64,000 bases of DNA from Siphlonurus alternatus. Taxonomy: Eukaryota > Arthropoda > Insecta > Ephemeroptera > Siphlonuridae. The stretch is taken from the NCBI GenBank assembly GCA_949825025.1, contig OX463780.1:47947280-48011279 (forward strand). The letters are read 5' to 3'. Below the pieces are notes generated by a model. That model searched no databases. It saw only the letters and a list, made by a program, of their open reading frames with translations, and was not told the origin of the DNA. Shown here in pieces: positions 49,984 to 64,000 of the stretch; positions within the stretch are counted from its first letter, which is position 1; each line of letters starts with the position of its first letter. The translations under genes and the position numbers were made by a program.

Positions 49984-50637
49984 AAAGTAGAGTGAGCGAT
50001 TGCATTTATTTTAATATTTGATTTTCTAAAAATATTTTAAGCTGCCCTCTATTGAGAAATGAAAACCAAAAAATTCCATCTCAAATAGTTTCACCACAAA
50101 AAATTCCCAAAGTTGGTGTTTCGGAGGCCTTTAACGTGCAGCCTTATGGAACATAAAACCGCGTTTTACTCCAACATTTTCTGAACTATGCTACCATTTA
50201 AAAAATACCTACGTAATCTATGATGAATTCTTTAATGGATTTTTAAATAAAAAAAAAAATTTACGGAGCCGTTTTTTTTTCGGAAAAAAATCTTTAAGTT
50301 TTTGGGGGTTAATTCCCATAAGGATTTTCATGATTTTTTTCCAAGAAAACGACCCCGTAAAAAATTTTTTTTTTGAAAATTCATTAAAGAATTCATCATA
50401 GATTACGTAAGTATTTTTTAAGTGGTACCATAGTTCAGAAAAAGTTGGGAGTGAAACGCGGTTTTATGTTCCATAAGGCTGCACGTTAAAGGCCTCCGAA
50501 ACACCAACTTTGGGAATTTTTTGTGGTGAAACTATTTGAGATGGAATTTTTTGGTTTTCATTTATCAATAGAGGGTAGCTTAAACTATTTTTAAAAAATA
50601 AAATATTAAAAAAAATGAACTCGCTCACTCTACTTTA
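49984..50637. mobile_element. 654-bp palindrome nested in the centre of the larger one
   Basis: Arms begin AAAGTAGAGTGAGCGA and end CTCGCTCACTCTACTTT; they continue through TTTCGGAGGCCTTTAACGTG for about 310 bases each with few mismatches. Non-coding. Confidence 0.85.
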
Positions 50638-52053
50638 ATACAAAATAATACAACGCTTATAAATAATATGTTGTCGTCATTTTCTTCTTATTGCGTATAT
50701 TATTATTTATTTCTCTCTCTTATTATAGCAACAATTTTTTTTATCTTCAACACATTAATGATACCCATAATTAATAATACGATCAAATATTTATATTAAA
50801 TTTGCAATCTTTTCAGGAATAATAAGGGGGTAAATGGAACCGTGGTGTTGGCTCTTATACTGCAGGCGTTGCATCAATTATTAACAGCAGTATTTCGAAT
50901 ACCCCTTCCCACCCCCAAATTTTTTCACCCCGAGAGAGAAAAAAAAAACATATTTAGAGAACGAGCAAGTTATTATAGATATGCTGTTGATATCTCGATC
51001 GTTTACATTGCATTGTGTGTTACAGAGACGTAGTGGCTGCTAATTAATATACCACAGATATGGCCCATATATGCATGTATATGCGCTTCCTTGAATTGCG
51101 CACTTCTGCATATACTGTGACTAAAATTCTATGCAAGTAAGGAGTATGAAACAAAAACGTTTCAATTAAATTAAACGATCTCATAATGTGATAATAAACT
51201 CAAAATCAATGCGCGCAAGAACTTCAGAAATATTCCATTTTGAAAATTTATTGGACCACGCTAATTAGCGTTTTAGTTAATTAATCATATGATAAAATAC
51301 TTTAAAATATGATTGAATATTTTTCCTAAATTATTGGTAGTATAAGCTTCAAATTGATGTATTTTGCAAAACGCTACGTCAATTATTCACGCGGGAAAAA
51401 AATGTTTTTGGATTCCGGGACAAACCCGGATTTTTGACCTTATTCTACATGGGACTTTTGGAAAGTTTCTAACAGTGTGTTCAGGGGGGGTCCCAACAAC
51501 TTGTAAGTCACGTGTCAGCTTGTTCAAGCTGTTTCATAATATTCTTGAACTAGATGACCTACACAGTGTTACCTGGTCCTACTCAATTAAATCAATAATT
51601 TGCCTAATTATGTGCAAGTTATGACTTAATTTAATTACTTTTGGTACCATAAAATGTGTGTGTACAATAAGCGAGGTTTAATTTCAACATAAATATCAAA
51701 AGTTAAGAGAAATTCATCGAAAGGTACCAAGAATTCATGAATTAATTAAGTTAATTAGCCGCCATTTTGAAAATAATTAATTTACGAACTTGATTTTTTT
51801 TTCTTATCACCTTTTCATTATTACAAACAGTTTTGCAAGAGTACATTTTTCCTCTAAAATGAAAAGTATAGGCAGGAAAAAATAATTAAGAAGCGCGGGG
51901 TCAAAGGTCACGGTGGGTCGAACCAAGGTCATTTTCGCGCGACTCCGCCAAAAAAATTGATCTTTGGGGTGAACTCTACCACCAAAAAAAAATTCATGCT
52001 TTCTTCACTAAACGCGCGATTTCGACTATTTTTTCCTCTTATTCCCCTGACTA

Positions 52054-55000
52054 AATGGTAATTTTAGCGCACGTAAGCTTGCTCGTGTACTGAATATCTA
52101 CCACCGCACTCAGGGAATATTCGATTTTGTTCACAATTTATTCCTTGCCTGCTATAATACAAAGAGAATATTTTTACTAAAGTTCGGTATATTCTGTTTT
52201 AACTAACTGTGACATAAATTGTATATTATTTAGCCTTTGTACGCCTTTTAGGTTTGTAACTTTGCGACATTAAGGAATGAATATTATGCATTCAGTATTT
52301 TATGTTATGGTGGCCACAATGTAGCACATAAAGCGTTGAGACTAGCATAAAAATGAGAAAAGTGTACTCCAAAATAAATTGCATAAAAAAACAAAAACTA
52401 CACATGACGGGCGAGTATTATTTATTTATAATAGTTTTAAGAAGTAAAAATGCGTCTTCTGTTCATTGCTTGTAGACAAATTATTATTGAATAATATCTG
52501 TTCGGTGGAGGGAACAATACAAGTTGATTTACATGTTACACTTTATGGCTGTTACCTGTAAAAGTGCTACTATAGCGCCAAAAATGCCATTACGTTTTGT
52601 ACTCTGGTGTGCAAAATCAGGTACTACATTGTCTCAAGGGTTAACAATGAAAAAGGTTTCATTGGACAGGCATTAACTTTGCAACACTAGTTTGTGCAAA
52701 ATAAAAAAAAAAATTTGGATGATACTTCGATCTCATACAGCTTTTTAAAATAAGCATAAATTTATTATAAAATAAATTTCCTTTAACAACAAGTTAAAAA
52801 AAAAAATCTTTTTAACAAACTTTTTTTTTAAAGAAAATTGTTGAGGTTTTAATCTTAAATGAGTTGATTGGGTTGTTTGTTGTACAAAGTGCTTTTTATT
52901 TCTTTAGAATTACTCTTGGGAAGAAAAAAAAAACGACTTTTCTTAATGTTTTTTTTTCTTGTTTAATTCTCTCTCAATTTCCCCTAAGTTGACATGGAGA
53001 GCCTGCAAATGGCTTTCTTTGTCTCGTCTGAAGAGCACACTGACGTTATGAGTGTCGGTCTATTCTAGTGCTCCCCATTGTTTAAATGTTTGTTCTCTTC
53101 GATACTTGTATTTAGTGTTGTAGAGGCAACAGATTTTTTCATCCACACAGCCTTGTTACCGTCAATATTAAACATTTTATCATGTGTACACAGATGCTTA
53201 AGATTACGCATCAATTTAATAGCAACCAAGTCATTTTCTTTTGTCTTTTGTTTGAAGAAGATAAGTTGTGATACAAAGAGCTCTCTAGTTATTACAAGTA
53301 CACTTTTAGACGGCTCAAGCGTTTCTTCTGCCTCATTTGATTACAATTTTTTTTTTAAAAAATGTGCAAATTTGCAATTTTAATGCAAGAATAACCTTCA
53401 ATATTCAGACTAAATTTTTAAAATTACAAATACTGTGAGAGTAAGAGAAAGCACAGAAATTAAGTGAGCAAAATTTATGTTATATAATATACCTTAAGGA
53501 CAGGCAATATCGTAATATATATATTATACTGTCAGAGGTAGCCAAAAATTTTAAATACACACATTGAAGTTCTAAAATATTGTAGGTGATTTGCAAAATC
53601 ACAAAACTTTGCAATTACCACTGCAAACGTATTCTTTGTATTTTAGGCTACTATATAAGAGTTGACAATAAAAAATCTTCTTTAAAAGTAAAATTTATAC
53701 CATGCACTTTTCTCTCGAAATCAATAAAAATACAATTTTTATTTTTTTCAACTGTCTAATACACACAGAATAAAACTTAAATGTAATTAAATAAATATAA
53801 TTATAAATAATATTTAATTAAATAGAAATTCTAAAACTACAATTTTTCATAACGCAGTGAATGCAATTAAATCAAGTATAATTTAAAGTTGAGAGAAAAT
53901 TTAAAAGCACTTCTATAGCTACTTGCATGTAGATATGATGATGTTTTTCATCAAAATCTGAAGTGAATGCAAACACATGCATTTTAAAGCTGCAGGTACT
54001 AAAAGTTGCAGAGCTCTATCACAAAATGTATATAAAAAAACTCAAATGCAGAGTGTTTTTTTACGTGCTTTTAAAAAAAGCAAAAATCGTAAACAAGTGT
54101 CCAGAATAAATTTTATTTAGAATTTAAATTGGATTTCTCTTTCAAAGGTTCTATAAAAGGCAAAATAAAAAAACATGGGGAGTTTATTAGTATTACAAAT
54201 ATTCACGTTTGAGGTTCGAAACTTTTCTATAGAATTGTGTATTATTTTTATATAATTAATATTTTCAAAAGAAATTATTATTTTTACAATTTATTGAATA
54301 TCAATTTTAAAATTAATCGTTTAGCTAATTGGCATCAATCGATATAAAATTTAGTTTATTTAAAAAAAATAAATTTATTACCTCATTTAAAAATATATTC
54401 TGGATAGAAAGTTAAATACGAACCGCAATATTTTATGTTCCAAAATCCTGTAAATTTCAAATTTAAATATTATGATTATAATAAATCATAATTATGTTTA
54501 TAATCATTCAAATTTGATTTATTGAGTTCAACACATTTTTCAAGTATAAAATCTATTACCTTTAATAAAATGCTAATGCTTCATCAAATTTTATGGTACT
54601 TTCAAGAGTTTCATGGTTAATTATAATTAGTTTTGATATTCCATGCACAATTCATTGACTTAGAAAGTTAGCAAAGGTAATGAAGCAAATGAAGCTCCAA
54701 TTTAACTTCTTTGAGTTCACATCAAAATCATTGCTAATACAAATACGTCTATTATCTTTCAACATTTTTGAATTACTTTGAAATAAATTAAAAAACATCA
54801 ACATCTTATTTAGAAAACATTTCACTCAAACTCAAAGAATGCTGCTCATCAAATACTAAAATTCACTCTGCATTTTCTTTCTTCAGAGAACAAAGTAACG
54901 ACAGGATTTCGTTTGTGTTATTTTGAACATCACTTGCTGAAATATTGTAAGAGTTTAAAGAGCTATACATATGATTTACTGCATACTATAAACTTAGCTA

Positions 55001-57113
55001 TACATTTTTTTTTTCAAAACTTTTACTGTATAATATGTCTATCGTATAATATAAACTTGAAACATGGACTTAGAAAAAATGAATTCATCTTTCATTTTTA
55101 CTGCACTAAAAAAAGAAAGTCTGGAAGAAATTTATCAAATTTTACATAAACAATTTTTTCTTGTGATTTTTTTTTAAACTTATGCTCTATGCCAACATTG
55201 CATTTATATTTTAAATAAAAACTTTTTTCTATTTAATATTCAGTATTATATTAATAAGCCTGTCAAATACACAAGTCTTCAAAAAAAGCTAGAAAAGATA
55301 TGATAAATTGAGATAATATTTTTTGTTAAATGCATAATAAAATCTCAATAATAATTCTATTAAAATAATTACCTACAATTGTACTATGACGTCACAGAAA
55401 TGACGTCACATTTTCAAAATTCCTTGTGGTATTACAAAAGTCCATTTCCCTAATGATGTCTACAAATTCCTTTATTCTGTACAAGCACGCACCTAAAAAT
55501 ACTTTATCCCAGGTTAAGAAGAACTAAAATATAACATAATTTTTTAAAATTTAAATTATAAATTTAGCCTACAGGAGTTTATACTAGCATGGTCTACAGT
55601 TTAGTTCACCACACGGCCATGCATGTCGTGGTAAAATGGGGTCTGCTGTTGCCTCATTGCATGAGCCTAATGGCAGAAAGGGAGCGAGCAAGAGTGGTGC
55701 AGTCGCAATATTCCACTCGGGGGAAGAGGGGGATTATAAGAGAACAGACACACTAATCTTCAAAGCTGATGCTGTACACACACAGGGAGATATATAAGAT
55801 GTTATGTGACGCGAGGGGTGGCATATTCTATGAACTTTTCACAGCAAAAAATGAATTATAGAAAGATGCGTTATATTAATAAGTTATTTTAATTTTAGTG
55901 AAATATCTTCTTTAAGCTAAAGCTGTCTTTAATTTCAGTAAATTATTTATAACGATAAATTTTGTAGTTCAGTGATATAAAAATAAAGTTTTATTTTTTC
56001 TAGTCTCATGTATTTTTGTATCAATATTACAAGAAATGTTCCTTAAATTTGAGCTTAAGTTGGAATCTTTACCTTAAAAAAACTGAGATTGCTAAAATAT
56101 ATATATATATATTTTTTTTTTTTACAAGGATACATCCCTAAGAGCTTCGCGTCAATGCTACTTAATGCTACTTCGCGTCAGGCTGTATATTTACAACACA
56201 AATTGTGTCCTATTTCATTTCTATAAAAAAAAAATGTAATCTACATAATTTAAAATTACACAGACAATATCCTTGAGCGACTTTATATATAAATTTAAAG
56301 TGATCTAGACATGTGATGTGACAAAGCCGTGTTGTGAGGTCGCTCTTTGCGTGTCGCGCGTGATTGGACGGTGCCACAGACAAGGGGTGGTAATGCAGCA
56401 GCGTGATTTGAGCCCCCAGGGGGTTCCAGATTGACGCCTCGCATGATTCTGTCAATGTCTGATGCTCCTCGCCTGGAAGGTATGCAACCAGTCGAGCTTT
56501 TGTGTGCAGCGGGTTGCGAAGTTATAATTCCTGCAGGCGTAAATATAATTTGTATTGTGTGTGTATTTTTTTAATAAATTTGAATAGTGTATTGGGGTTG
56601 TTTTCATGCTTTGTATCCTACCCATACATATATTCTTATATTGTGACATGAAAAGTCTATTTTCATTATTAAAACATTTGAAACTGAACTGATATTTTGG
56701 TAGTAAAGAATAGAATATTATACTTTTGATTTAATATACAAGCCAAAAATTTGTTAATGCTATTTCTATTTTTAATTTGATTATTTTTTATTGCTTATTT
56801 GTGACTAGCTAAGCTACTTATTTGCTCTGTATTTTTGGTTTTTGTACTGTAGCCAACACTAATCAAAATAAAATAGTAAGAGAACTTTAAAATAAAATAT
56901 GAACTATCACATTTCTACTAAAGGTCGGTTTCTTACCTTCCATAATGTTAAATATATAATGAATTCGTGACTCTGTATATACCTAAATGGCCTAAGTACA
57001 TTTTTGATCGCCAAACTCTCGTATACTTAAAATATTAAGCACTTTCCACACATATTTGGGTTTAGTTGATAGGACTTTTAGTCTTGACTACGCCTTTTTT
57101 ACAAATAAAGTCC

Positions 57114-57144
<31 letters not shown>

Positions 57145-58860
57145 ATTTAAGAAGGGCCATTCTGCTTACAACACAATAATAAGCGCCGAAGGAAGATATC
57201 CGTCAGGTTTCTCCTTAACCACGGTTAAAGTCATCATAACTCAATGACTAACCGCGTTAAACTGGTTAACTCCTTCGTGAAAGTTTCAATATCTTCAAAA
57301 TCACCGAAATAACCCAAAAATCTTCTATTATTCGTTCATGCACGCGCGGCCAATCAAATACAGTGAGTAATCGATCTTCCATGTAACATGTGTAAAAGTC
57401 GATTCGAAAACTGACTTTTAAACATCGAACATCAATCATAGAACAAGTGAGATAGTCGTTCTATCATTAAACTACGTATATAACTTAATAATGCCTTCTA
57501 TGATAATCCGTGTAGCTATATTTCATTTCGTTTTAATATATATCTGTTAGAAGCGATGTATATGACTTAATCCCTGGAGTTTGTTAATTAATCCGTCTCT
57601 CTTATACTATTGCTCGCTACACTCCATTTCAAAAGTATAGTACCACTCAGAGCAACTTTGTAACCAAACGAAGAGGGATACAATTTTTAAAAAACGCAAG
57701 CAATTTAATTGTGACAACTGCTGTACTTCAAAAATTAAAATAATTGCCTAATTTTTCATTTCATCATTCAAACTTCAAAATGTGTTACGAGAGAAACAAA
57801 AGAAAATGTAATATAATAATTTGAGGCACTATATAATTTTTTCTTTTAAATCATATTTATTTTGTATTTTATTATTACTTTTGTTTGTTGTTATTTAATT
57901 CTAAACTGCCCTTTTTTTCATTTTCAGTAAATATTTTGTCAGATTGTGCAATAAAAACAAATACTTATAAGGCAGTTTGAATTTAAGGAAGTTGGTAGAA
58001 TATTTTTGTTCTATTTTAAATCAAAACTTTAACATGAAAAAGAGTATAATGAACCGAAAATGTGATTTAAAAATAAATAATTCAAGCTAATATAGTTTTT
58101 AGTAGTAAATTTTTAGTGTAAAAAAAGTAATTGGTTGTCGCAGTCTCTAGGATATGGTTTGAAGTTATTTTTTATTGCAACTATCTCATATTTGTAACAG
58201 CAAGCCTGTTTTTTCCATATTAAATTACATTTTACGTTATTTTCTTACAAAATAAAAAAACTTTACTTACAAAAATATGCCCTATTAATATTCACTTTTT
58301 GAGCAACAAATTTATAAATTTTCCAGGATCCCGTACTTTTGATGAAGACAGTACAGAAGGGGTGAGAGGTGCATATTGCTCGCCGAGGCGTGCGGCCTGT
58401 GTATGTAGTGTTTACAACAAGATAACGAGAGTTGCTCGGGGCTTTTCGTTGTGATATAACCGAGGAGGAGCAACTGAATTAGCGCACTCAACCCCAAGAT
58501 ATTCACTTAAAATTTTACTTTAATCACTTTGCTTATCTCTTTTTGTAGCTTTATAAATTCTACAAGTCTAAAATAACTTGATTTATATATACAAAATAAA
58601 CAACATTTCACAACAATATAATTAATTAAAATAAAGTTTATAAATTTAATTATTTTAATAAATCAAAATGTAACATATCATTGTCTTATAACTTCTCTAA
58701 ATTGTTTTAAAATACATCTTTTTATCACTGTCAGAAATTTAATTTTAATCTCTTCAGTTTTTTTTTATGTAATTAAGTCAATGCAGATAAAATTTTGATG
58801 CCAGAAAATATGATGGATTATAAAGTTATCTTGTTAGTACATGCAACCAATTTGATCTGA
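52054..58860. other. AT-rich stretch without a supported gene
   Basis: Reading frames here are short and AT-driven. Slightly GC-richer patches at 55600-55800 and 56300-56480 (the latter with CGCCTGGAAG/GTATGC, donor-like on the plus strand, and an inverted CCAAT box GATTGG) could be non-coding exons or old insertions. An (ATT)n run is at 57118-57145. Confidence 0.5.
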
Positions 58861-58927
58861 CGGCAATTTTTGTGTGTGTGCTCTCTTATATTATAACAGG
58901 GATGGAGGGACATATGTGGGCAGATGG

Positions 58928-58930
<3 letters not shown>

Positions 58931-59024
<94 letters not shown>
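58931..59024. repeat. (GA)n microsatellite, 94 bp
   Basis: Uninterrupted GA dinucleotides. Confidence 0.98.
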
Positions 59025-59026
<2 letters not shown>

Positions 59027-59689
59027 CTCATCAAATCTCCCCCTCTCCGCTACCCTCTCTATAGTCTCTATATACTTGAGCAATAAAGGGGGATGGGGAA
59101 AATGAGTATAAACCTCCCAGCCCTATCATAGTGTACATACAGTACATCACTGTCCATAAGAAAAATAGCAAATCTGATATAAAAATAATAATTAGGTTTG
59201 TTTTTGCCTTCTTTTTTATACGCAATGTTGCGATTTAATATTAAAAATTCAGTATATTATGACGTTAAAGCCACTGGTTGGGATAATTGTTTACTTTAAT
59301 ATAACTAACGGAAAACCTTATGTGCATATAGGTTAAGTGCTCTTGTTGGTACATAACAACGATATGAGTTAATTTAAAATATGCCGGGCTACCATGAAAA
59401 GCTTTCAAAAATGAAATACAAAAATTGTTTTATTTTCATAAAAAGCAAATTAAATAAAAAATTTATTACATTATAAAAAAAGCACTCTGTATTGATTAGT
59501 GAATTTTTGTTAAAGGGTGAAAATAATACTATTTTTAAAACAATAGTTATGTATGTAATAATTAATATAATTATAATTTCATATTGTCCATGCATACAAA
59601 AACCTTTATAATTAATGAATTTGAGTAACATTTTATACATCGGGTCTCATTAATTAGTACAGAGTTTATGTGTTATTACATAGGTGTGA

Positions 59690-59850
59690 GAGAATGACCA
59701 TGGCAACGCCCCTCCCCCCACAGAAGGGTTGATACCCCCCCCTCCACCCCGTGCTGCAGGGCTACTGCATTGGCGCGAGCGTGCGTGAAGTATATATAGA
59801 TACCGGCGGCGTTAATAGATAAGCCAAATCAAGGTTGGGAAATTTCTTTA
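59690..59850 (+). promoter_or_regulatory. Weak candidate TATA promoter
   Basis: GAAGTATATATAGATACC follows a C-rich stretch and a GACCATGGCAAC sequence that resembles an RFX X-box with one imperfect half. No first exon or downstream gene could be tied to it. Confidence 0.15.
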
Positions 59851-59865
59851 AGGGCGCGCCCATCG

Positions 59866-59896
<31 letters not shown>

Positions 59897-61111
59897 AACT
59901 TTCATCAGATATATAAGCTTTTAATGGAATATAATTTCAATTAAAATAAATTTTATAGGAAGGTAATAAAAAATATTTATTATTAATTTGAGAGAGAGAT
60001 TCTATTCCGATGAAAATTTTCACGGATTATTTTTTTTAATATAAAGATATAGAATGATCCGGGAGCGATTCAATCGAGCAAAGAACGGTCGCTATGGCGA
60101 ACGTAATTGCTTGAACAAATTCCTAATATACAATACGATCAAATAAATTTTCTGCTCAATTGCACGTGAACAAAAGAGGAATCAAATTATAAAATGATCA
60201 ATTTTGAGTTACATCTGCATGCTTACTGAAATTATTTTTATTTTTTACTATACATAGGTGAATGTAAAAAGATGTAAAGTTGTTCTTATTGTTGAGTTAA
60301 ATTTATAATTTTATTTCGGTGATTCATGAATGATGTGATATAAAAAATGCAAGTAATTTATTTCTGAATATGAAACAAATTAAACAATGTTAATAAGGTA
60401 CTACGCTTATATAGTAACGCAATGATTTCTATAATAATATGTAAATCATTAATGCATTAAATTTAATGTATAAATTGCATGATTAAATTTTTTTGAAATT
60501 TACAGAATTATGAATTGTTAAAATACTATATTGCATTATAAATTAAGTTCATAAATTTAATAAAATGTGGGATTAAATTATATTTTTATTACTGTCTCAT
60601 AATTCTTATAAAGAATTTAGAGAATTATTCATAATTACTGCATATACAATGATAATATACTTTGCTATAAAAAAGAATATAAAAAATTAATACAATAACA
60701 AACATGGCGTGCAATCGTATTTAGTTTTTATTTAAAATTTATTATTCATCATATTTTAATTATGTAATGCATACTATATGATTTTTATTTGAAAATAAAA
60801 CCATGTCTTTATTATATATGATAAAACTAAAAAATACTTCAAACAAATGAAAAAAATACATAGCTGTAAGGCACTTGCTAATTAAATGTACATCTCAATT
60901 AACTTTATGAAGAACCACTAAATATAAAGCAATATGTACGGTACATTAAGGTTTGGAAAACAAATCGATTTTGCCACGAAATGCTTATAGGTATTTACCC
61001 TTTGAGATCAAAGAAGTTGTAGATGCCTCGGGTCGTAGCCAATGTGGCGTGCCAGTGTAGTCAGCTTGAGTGTGGGGAATTTGCCTCCGTGGACTAACGA
61101 AGTGGCTGCTG

Positions 61112-61313
<202 letters not shown>

Positions 61314-61329
61314 ACACTATACGTTGAAA

Positions 61330-61615
61330 TATTTAAGGGTATACGTGGTAACAAGCCCAATGTTTAAAAAAAATCCCACATATAAAAATTATGAAAAAAA
61401 ATTAAAATTTTCTCCTCTACATCCCCTATTAGTAGCTAAAATATCAGGTATATATATATAAATTCATATAACTTAAAAACTAGCTCGAATTTGTATACCT
61501 GATATTTTAGCTACTGATAGGGGATGTAGAGGAAAATATATATATATATATTTTTTATAATTTTCATGTGTGGAATTTTTTTTAACATTGGGCGTGTTAC
61601 CTTACCCCTAAGAAC
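61330..61615. mobile_element. Foldback MITE flanked by two (GA)n tracts
   Basis: AACAAGCCCAATGTTTAAAA at the left pairs with TTTAACATTGGGCGTGTTAC at the right, with inner TCTCCTCTACATCCCCTATT and its complement. Its single arm is seen again at 3120-3275. Confidence 0.8.
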
Positions 61616-61687
61616 GAAATCTAAAACGAAATACAGAAAATAGTGGAAAATATAATTAGAGAGAGGTTTTAAAACAGAAGGGGAGAA

Positions 61688-61690
<3 letters not shown>

Positions 61691-61756
<66 letters not shown>
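61691..61756. repeat. (GA)n microsatellite, 66 bp
   Basis: Uninterrupted GA dinucleotides just right of the foldback element and 50 bases before the assembly gap. Confidence 0.97.
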
Positions 61757-61759
<3 letters not shown>

Positions 61760-61808
61760 AATAAGTGAGAGGTAAATCAAAGAAATTTTAATTAATATGC
61801 ATAAAAAA

Positions 61809-62008
61809 NNNNNNNNNNNNNNNNNNNNNNNNNNNNNNNNNNNNNNNNNNNNNNNNNNNNNNNNNNNNNNNNNNNNNNNNNNNNNNNNNNNNNNNNNNNN
61901 NNNNNNNNNNNNNNNNNNNNNNNNNNNNNNNNNNNNNNNNNNNNNNNNNNNNNNNNNNNNNNNNNNNNNNNNNNNNNNNNNNNNNNNNNNNNNNNNNNNN
62001 NNNNNNNN
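61809..62008. other. Assembly gap of exactly 200 N
   Basis: A round-number gap, so the true distance is probably unknown; order across it depends on scaffolding. Confidence 1.
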
Positions 62009-64000
62009 CTTAAGTGTCTTGTAGACTAGAAAACAAATTGAGGGGGGACTTTGATAAAAAAAATTGTATTTTTAACGAATTTGCTTTACCAATTTATATG
62101 TTATAATATATTTTTTTTTTTTTTGCTAAATATTAACATTATAATTTTACACACAAGCTTTTCATTCATAATTATTATTCCTATAGTTTCTAAAATATCC
62201 ACATGGGCTTACGATAATAATTATATTCTCTTTGACATTTCACTTGGTAAAGTAAGAGGATAGTTTCCATCAATAAACGCTCTTTTGCTATTTAAAATAT
62301 TTGAAATGTTATTAAAAGCTCTTTAAATATTCCAAAAATACAAATTAATCACAATCACTCACATATAGATCATAATTGTATGTTATTTACATTGCATCTG
62401 GTACATATTATATATTATAAAATTTGAATCGTCCTAATTTTTCAAAATAATATTGAACAATTAAGACATTGTCAAGAATTCTCCCAAAAATTCTTTTTGT
62501 AGATATATGACAGTAAAAAAGATTTTTCAATTATTATTTTTGAGAATATAAACATTGTATAGGTGGATATAAAGTATATATAATGTTATAAAATGCCATT
62601 ACAAACTTATGGATATATTGAACACAACGAAAGAGGTTATTGATTTTTCTTCTTATCAATAACAATTTTCGATATTGTCTTCTAATTTAATTACAGTTCG
62701 TATCAGTTGGGGACGTTACAGTTTCTTCACTTACAATTTGCAATGCACTTCTCCATAATTTACGTAATTAAGGTATATAATGAAAAGGCATGTACATTTA
62801 GTTGAGTCGATGTTAACAACGCTTTGTTATTGCTTTTCTAATAAAATTTACATAATGTCAAACGCAGTCAGGGTAATCTGCAGGTTATGCCACAAGATTA
62901 TATACAAAGTAGAAACGATATAGTTGGATGGTCGTGAGTTCGATCCCAAGCACTGGGTTATATTTTACTAAAAGAAAAACAAAAGCCAATGCTGAATATT
63001 TTTATGTATCCTCAAAAAATTGTTGACAACAAAATCATTGAGCATAATGAGCATCATTATTTAATTACCGACCATCTCGACTGTGGGTTCCTCAGTCACA
63101 GCTAGAGAAATGATGGGATGAATTATCCCGGTTCGAAAAGGAACCACAAAATACTGTAGATCTGTAATCTATGGAGAATATAATGGAAGTTCCATGCAGT
63201 GTGATAATCGCTTGCAGTTTATCATATTATACAAAAACGCTGTTATGATTTTATCATATAATGGTATAATATAAAATTATGATTTATTATAATATATGAC
63301 ATTATCAATAGTGCTATTAGTGTATGATCCAATCTCAAATATATCAAATTATTTTAATCATAATAGGATTCACGCATATAACTGCTCAGCAAAATTTTTA
63401 TTTGCCCCATGGGCTTTTATTTTTAAAATTAATTTTAACTATATAATGATGTTATATTATTGTATAGTGCACCCATGAAAGAAATAATAAAATAAAATTA
63501 ACATTTAGCAAACGTCTTTATTTTCTTTCAAAATTGTAAATATCAATTACAAATAATGTTATACCGGGTGAATGATTGTTATTACTATATACGCGAGTAT
63601 CAACAAACTATATTTCAAGTTAATAATTTACATATCAGAATAATGTACCTTATGAATATTTATTTTACAATTTTAGGAAAAGGAAGAATAACACAAACTA
63701 ACGCTAAAATAAACATTATAATGTAAAATAATTTTAATAACAAATGTTAAATCACAAGGCTTTTAGTATATAAATAATTATGTTCTTTAATCCTGAGGCT
63801 GCGTACATAATATTCAATATTAAAACAATGTTGTTATTTACTTTAAAATAATAATTATTTCTGCAATTCCAACTGTGCGATTGTTTTGCGAGCCACAGGG
63901 GGGGGGGGGGATCGTTATGAAGATAAATGGTCCCCGTGGGAGAGGGGCTACAAGTCGCACTATTATTATGGTGCTTGTATGATGATTCATGTAGGGGAGC
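62009..64000. other. AT-rich right end, no gene seen
   Basis: Contains a second family 2 SINE (62925-63160) and a 12-13 base G run at about 63898. No exon-like segment was recognised. Confidence 0.55.
62925..63160 (+). mobile_element. tRNA-like SINE, family 2, copy 2
   Basis: GGATGGTCGTGAGTTCGATC (B-box-like) and ACCGACCATCTCGACTG are shared with the copy near 24475; about 240 bp. Confidence 0.6.

Larger units (their letters stand above)
48416..52053. mobile_element. 3.6-kb palindrome with 1.1-kb arms and nested inserts
   Basis: The left arm 48416-49527 recurs as its reverse complement at about 50929-52053 with very few differences; a 86-codon frame in each arm is identical. The ends are TAGTCAGGGGAATAAGAGG and its complement. 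The 1.4-kb centre holds a GGGCATTCACAAAG MITE and a second palindrome. A foldback DNA transposon with very long inverted ends is the best reading; no transposase is seen, so it would be non-autonomous. An assembly artefact or a recent inverted duplication are alternatives. Confidence 0.8.

Noticed and set aside
48834..51624. Two identical 86-codon frames as a duplicated gene
   Set aside because: They are the two arms of one palindrome; no splice, codon or domain evidence.

Overview
The window is AT-rich animal nuclear DNA (roughly two thirds A+T by eye). Its genes are multi-exon with GT-AG introns, and it carries long dinucleotide microsatellites and many short foldback transposons. The gene content (a DUF229 tandem array, microsomal UGTs, an AIG1/ADTRP-type protein) and a tRNA-derived SINE whose tail resembles one I recall from insect genomes suggest an arthropod, probably an insect but possibly a crustacean. 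I cannot name the species. It is not bacterial; no operons, ribosome binding sites or CRISPR arrays are present. A 200-base N gap near the right end shows this is a scaffold.

Left part (1-13.6 kb): two tandem minus-strand genes for DUF229 (sulfatase/alkaline-phosphatase-like) type II membrane proteins. The upstream copy (13627 to 4851) is complete, with eight exons and 707 codons before the stop. The downstream copy (from about 3647) runs off the left edge during exon 6. A 2.09-kb inverted-terminal element lies in an intron of the complete copy, only 17 bases from an exon, and contains splice-bounded coding-like pieces.

13.6-27.7 kb: mostly non-coding, with a near-perfect 433-bp hairpin, then a minus-strand AIG1/ADTRP-family gene (22764 to about 20129). 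Its splice sites are unusual. One donor overlaps the end of a MITE and has been duplicated, and one acceptor with the start of its exon is repeated in a 70-bp tandem array.

27.7-39.3 kb: two complete five-exon UDP-glycosyltransferase genes in convergent (tail-to-tail) orientation, 528 and 525 residues long. They share intron phases, an ER-retrieval KKRQ tail and what looks like the same retroposon remnant in intron 2. They differ strongly only in the middle of exon 1, the acceptor-substrate region. Such membrane enzymes conjugate lipophilic compounds with sugar in the ER lumen; two near-identical catalytic halves with different acceptor regions suggest diversification of substrate range.

39.3-64 kb: no convincing coding exon. 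The stretch holds microsatellites, MITEs, a 3.6-kb palindrome with a second palindrome inside its loop, and a candidate promoter/first exon near 47.2-47.4 kb with four CACGTG E-boxes. It may be intergenic DNA or the long first intron of a gene beyond the window.

All exon boundaries were read by eye from splice consensus, reading-frame continuity and comparison between paralogues. There is no transcript evidence.
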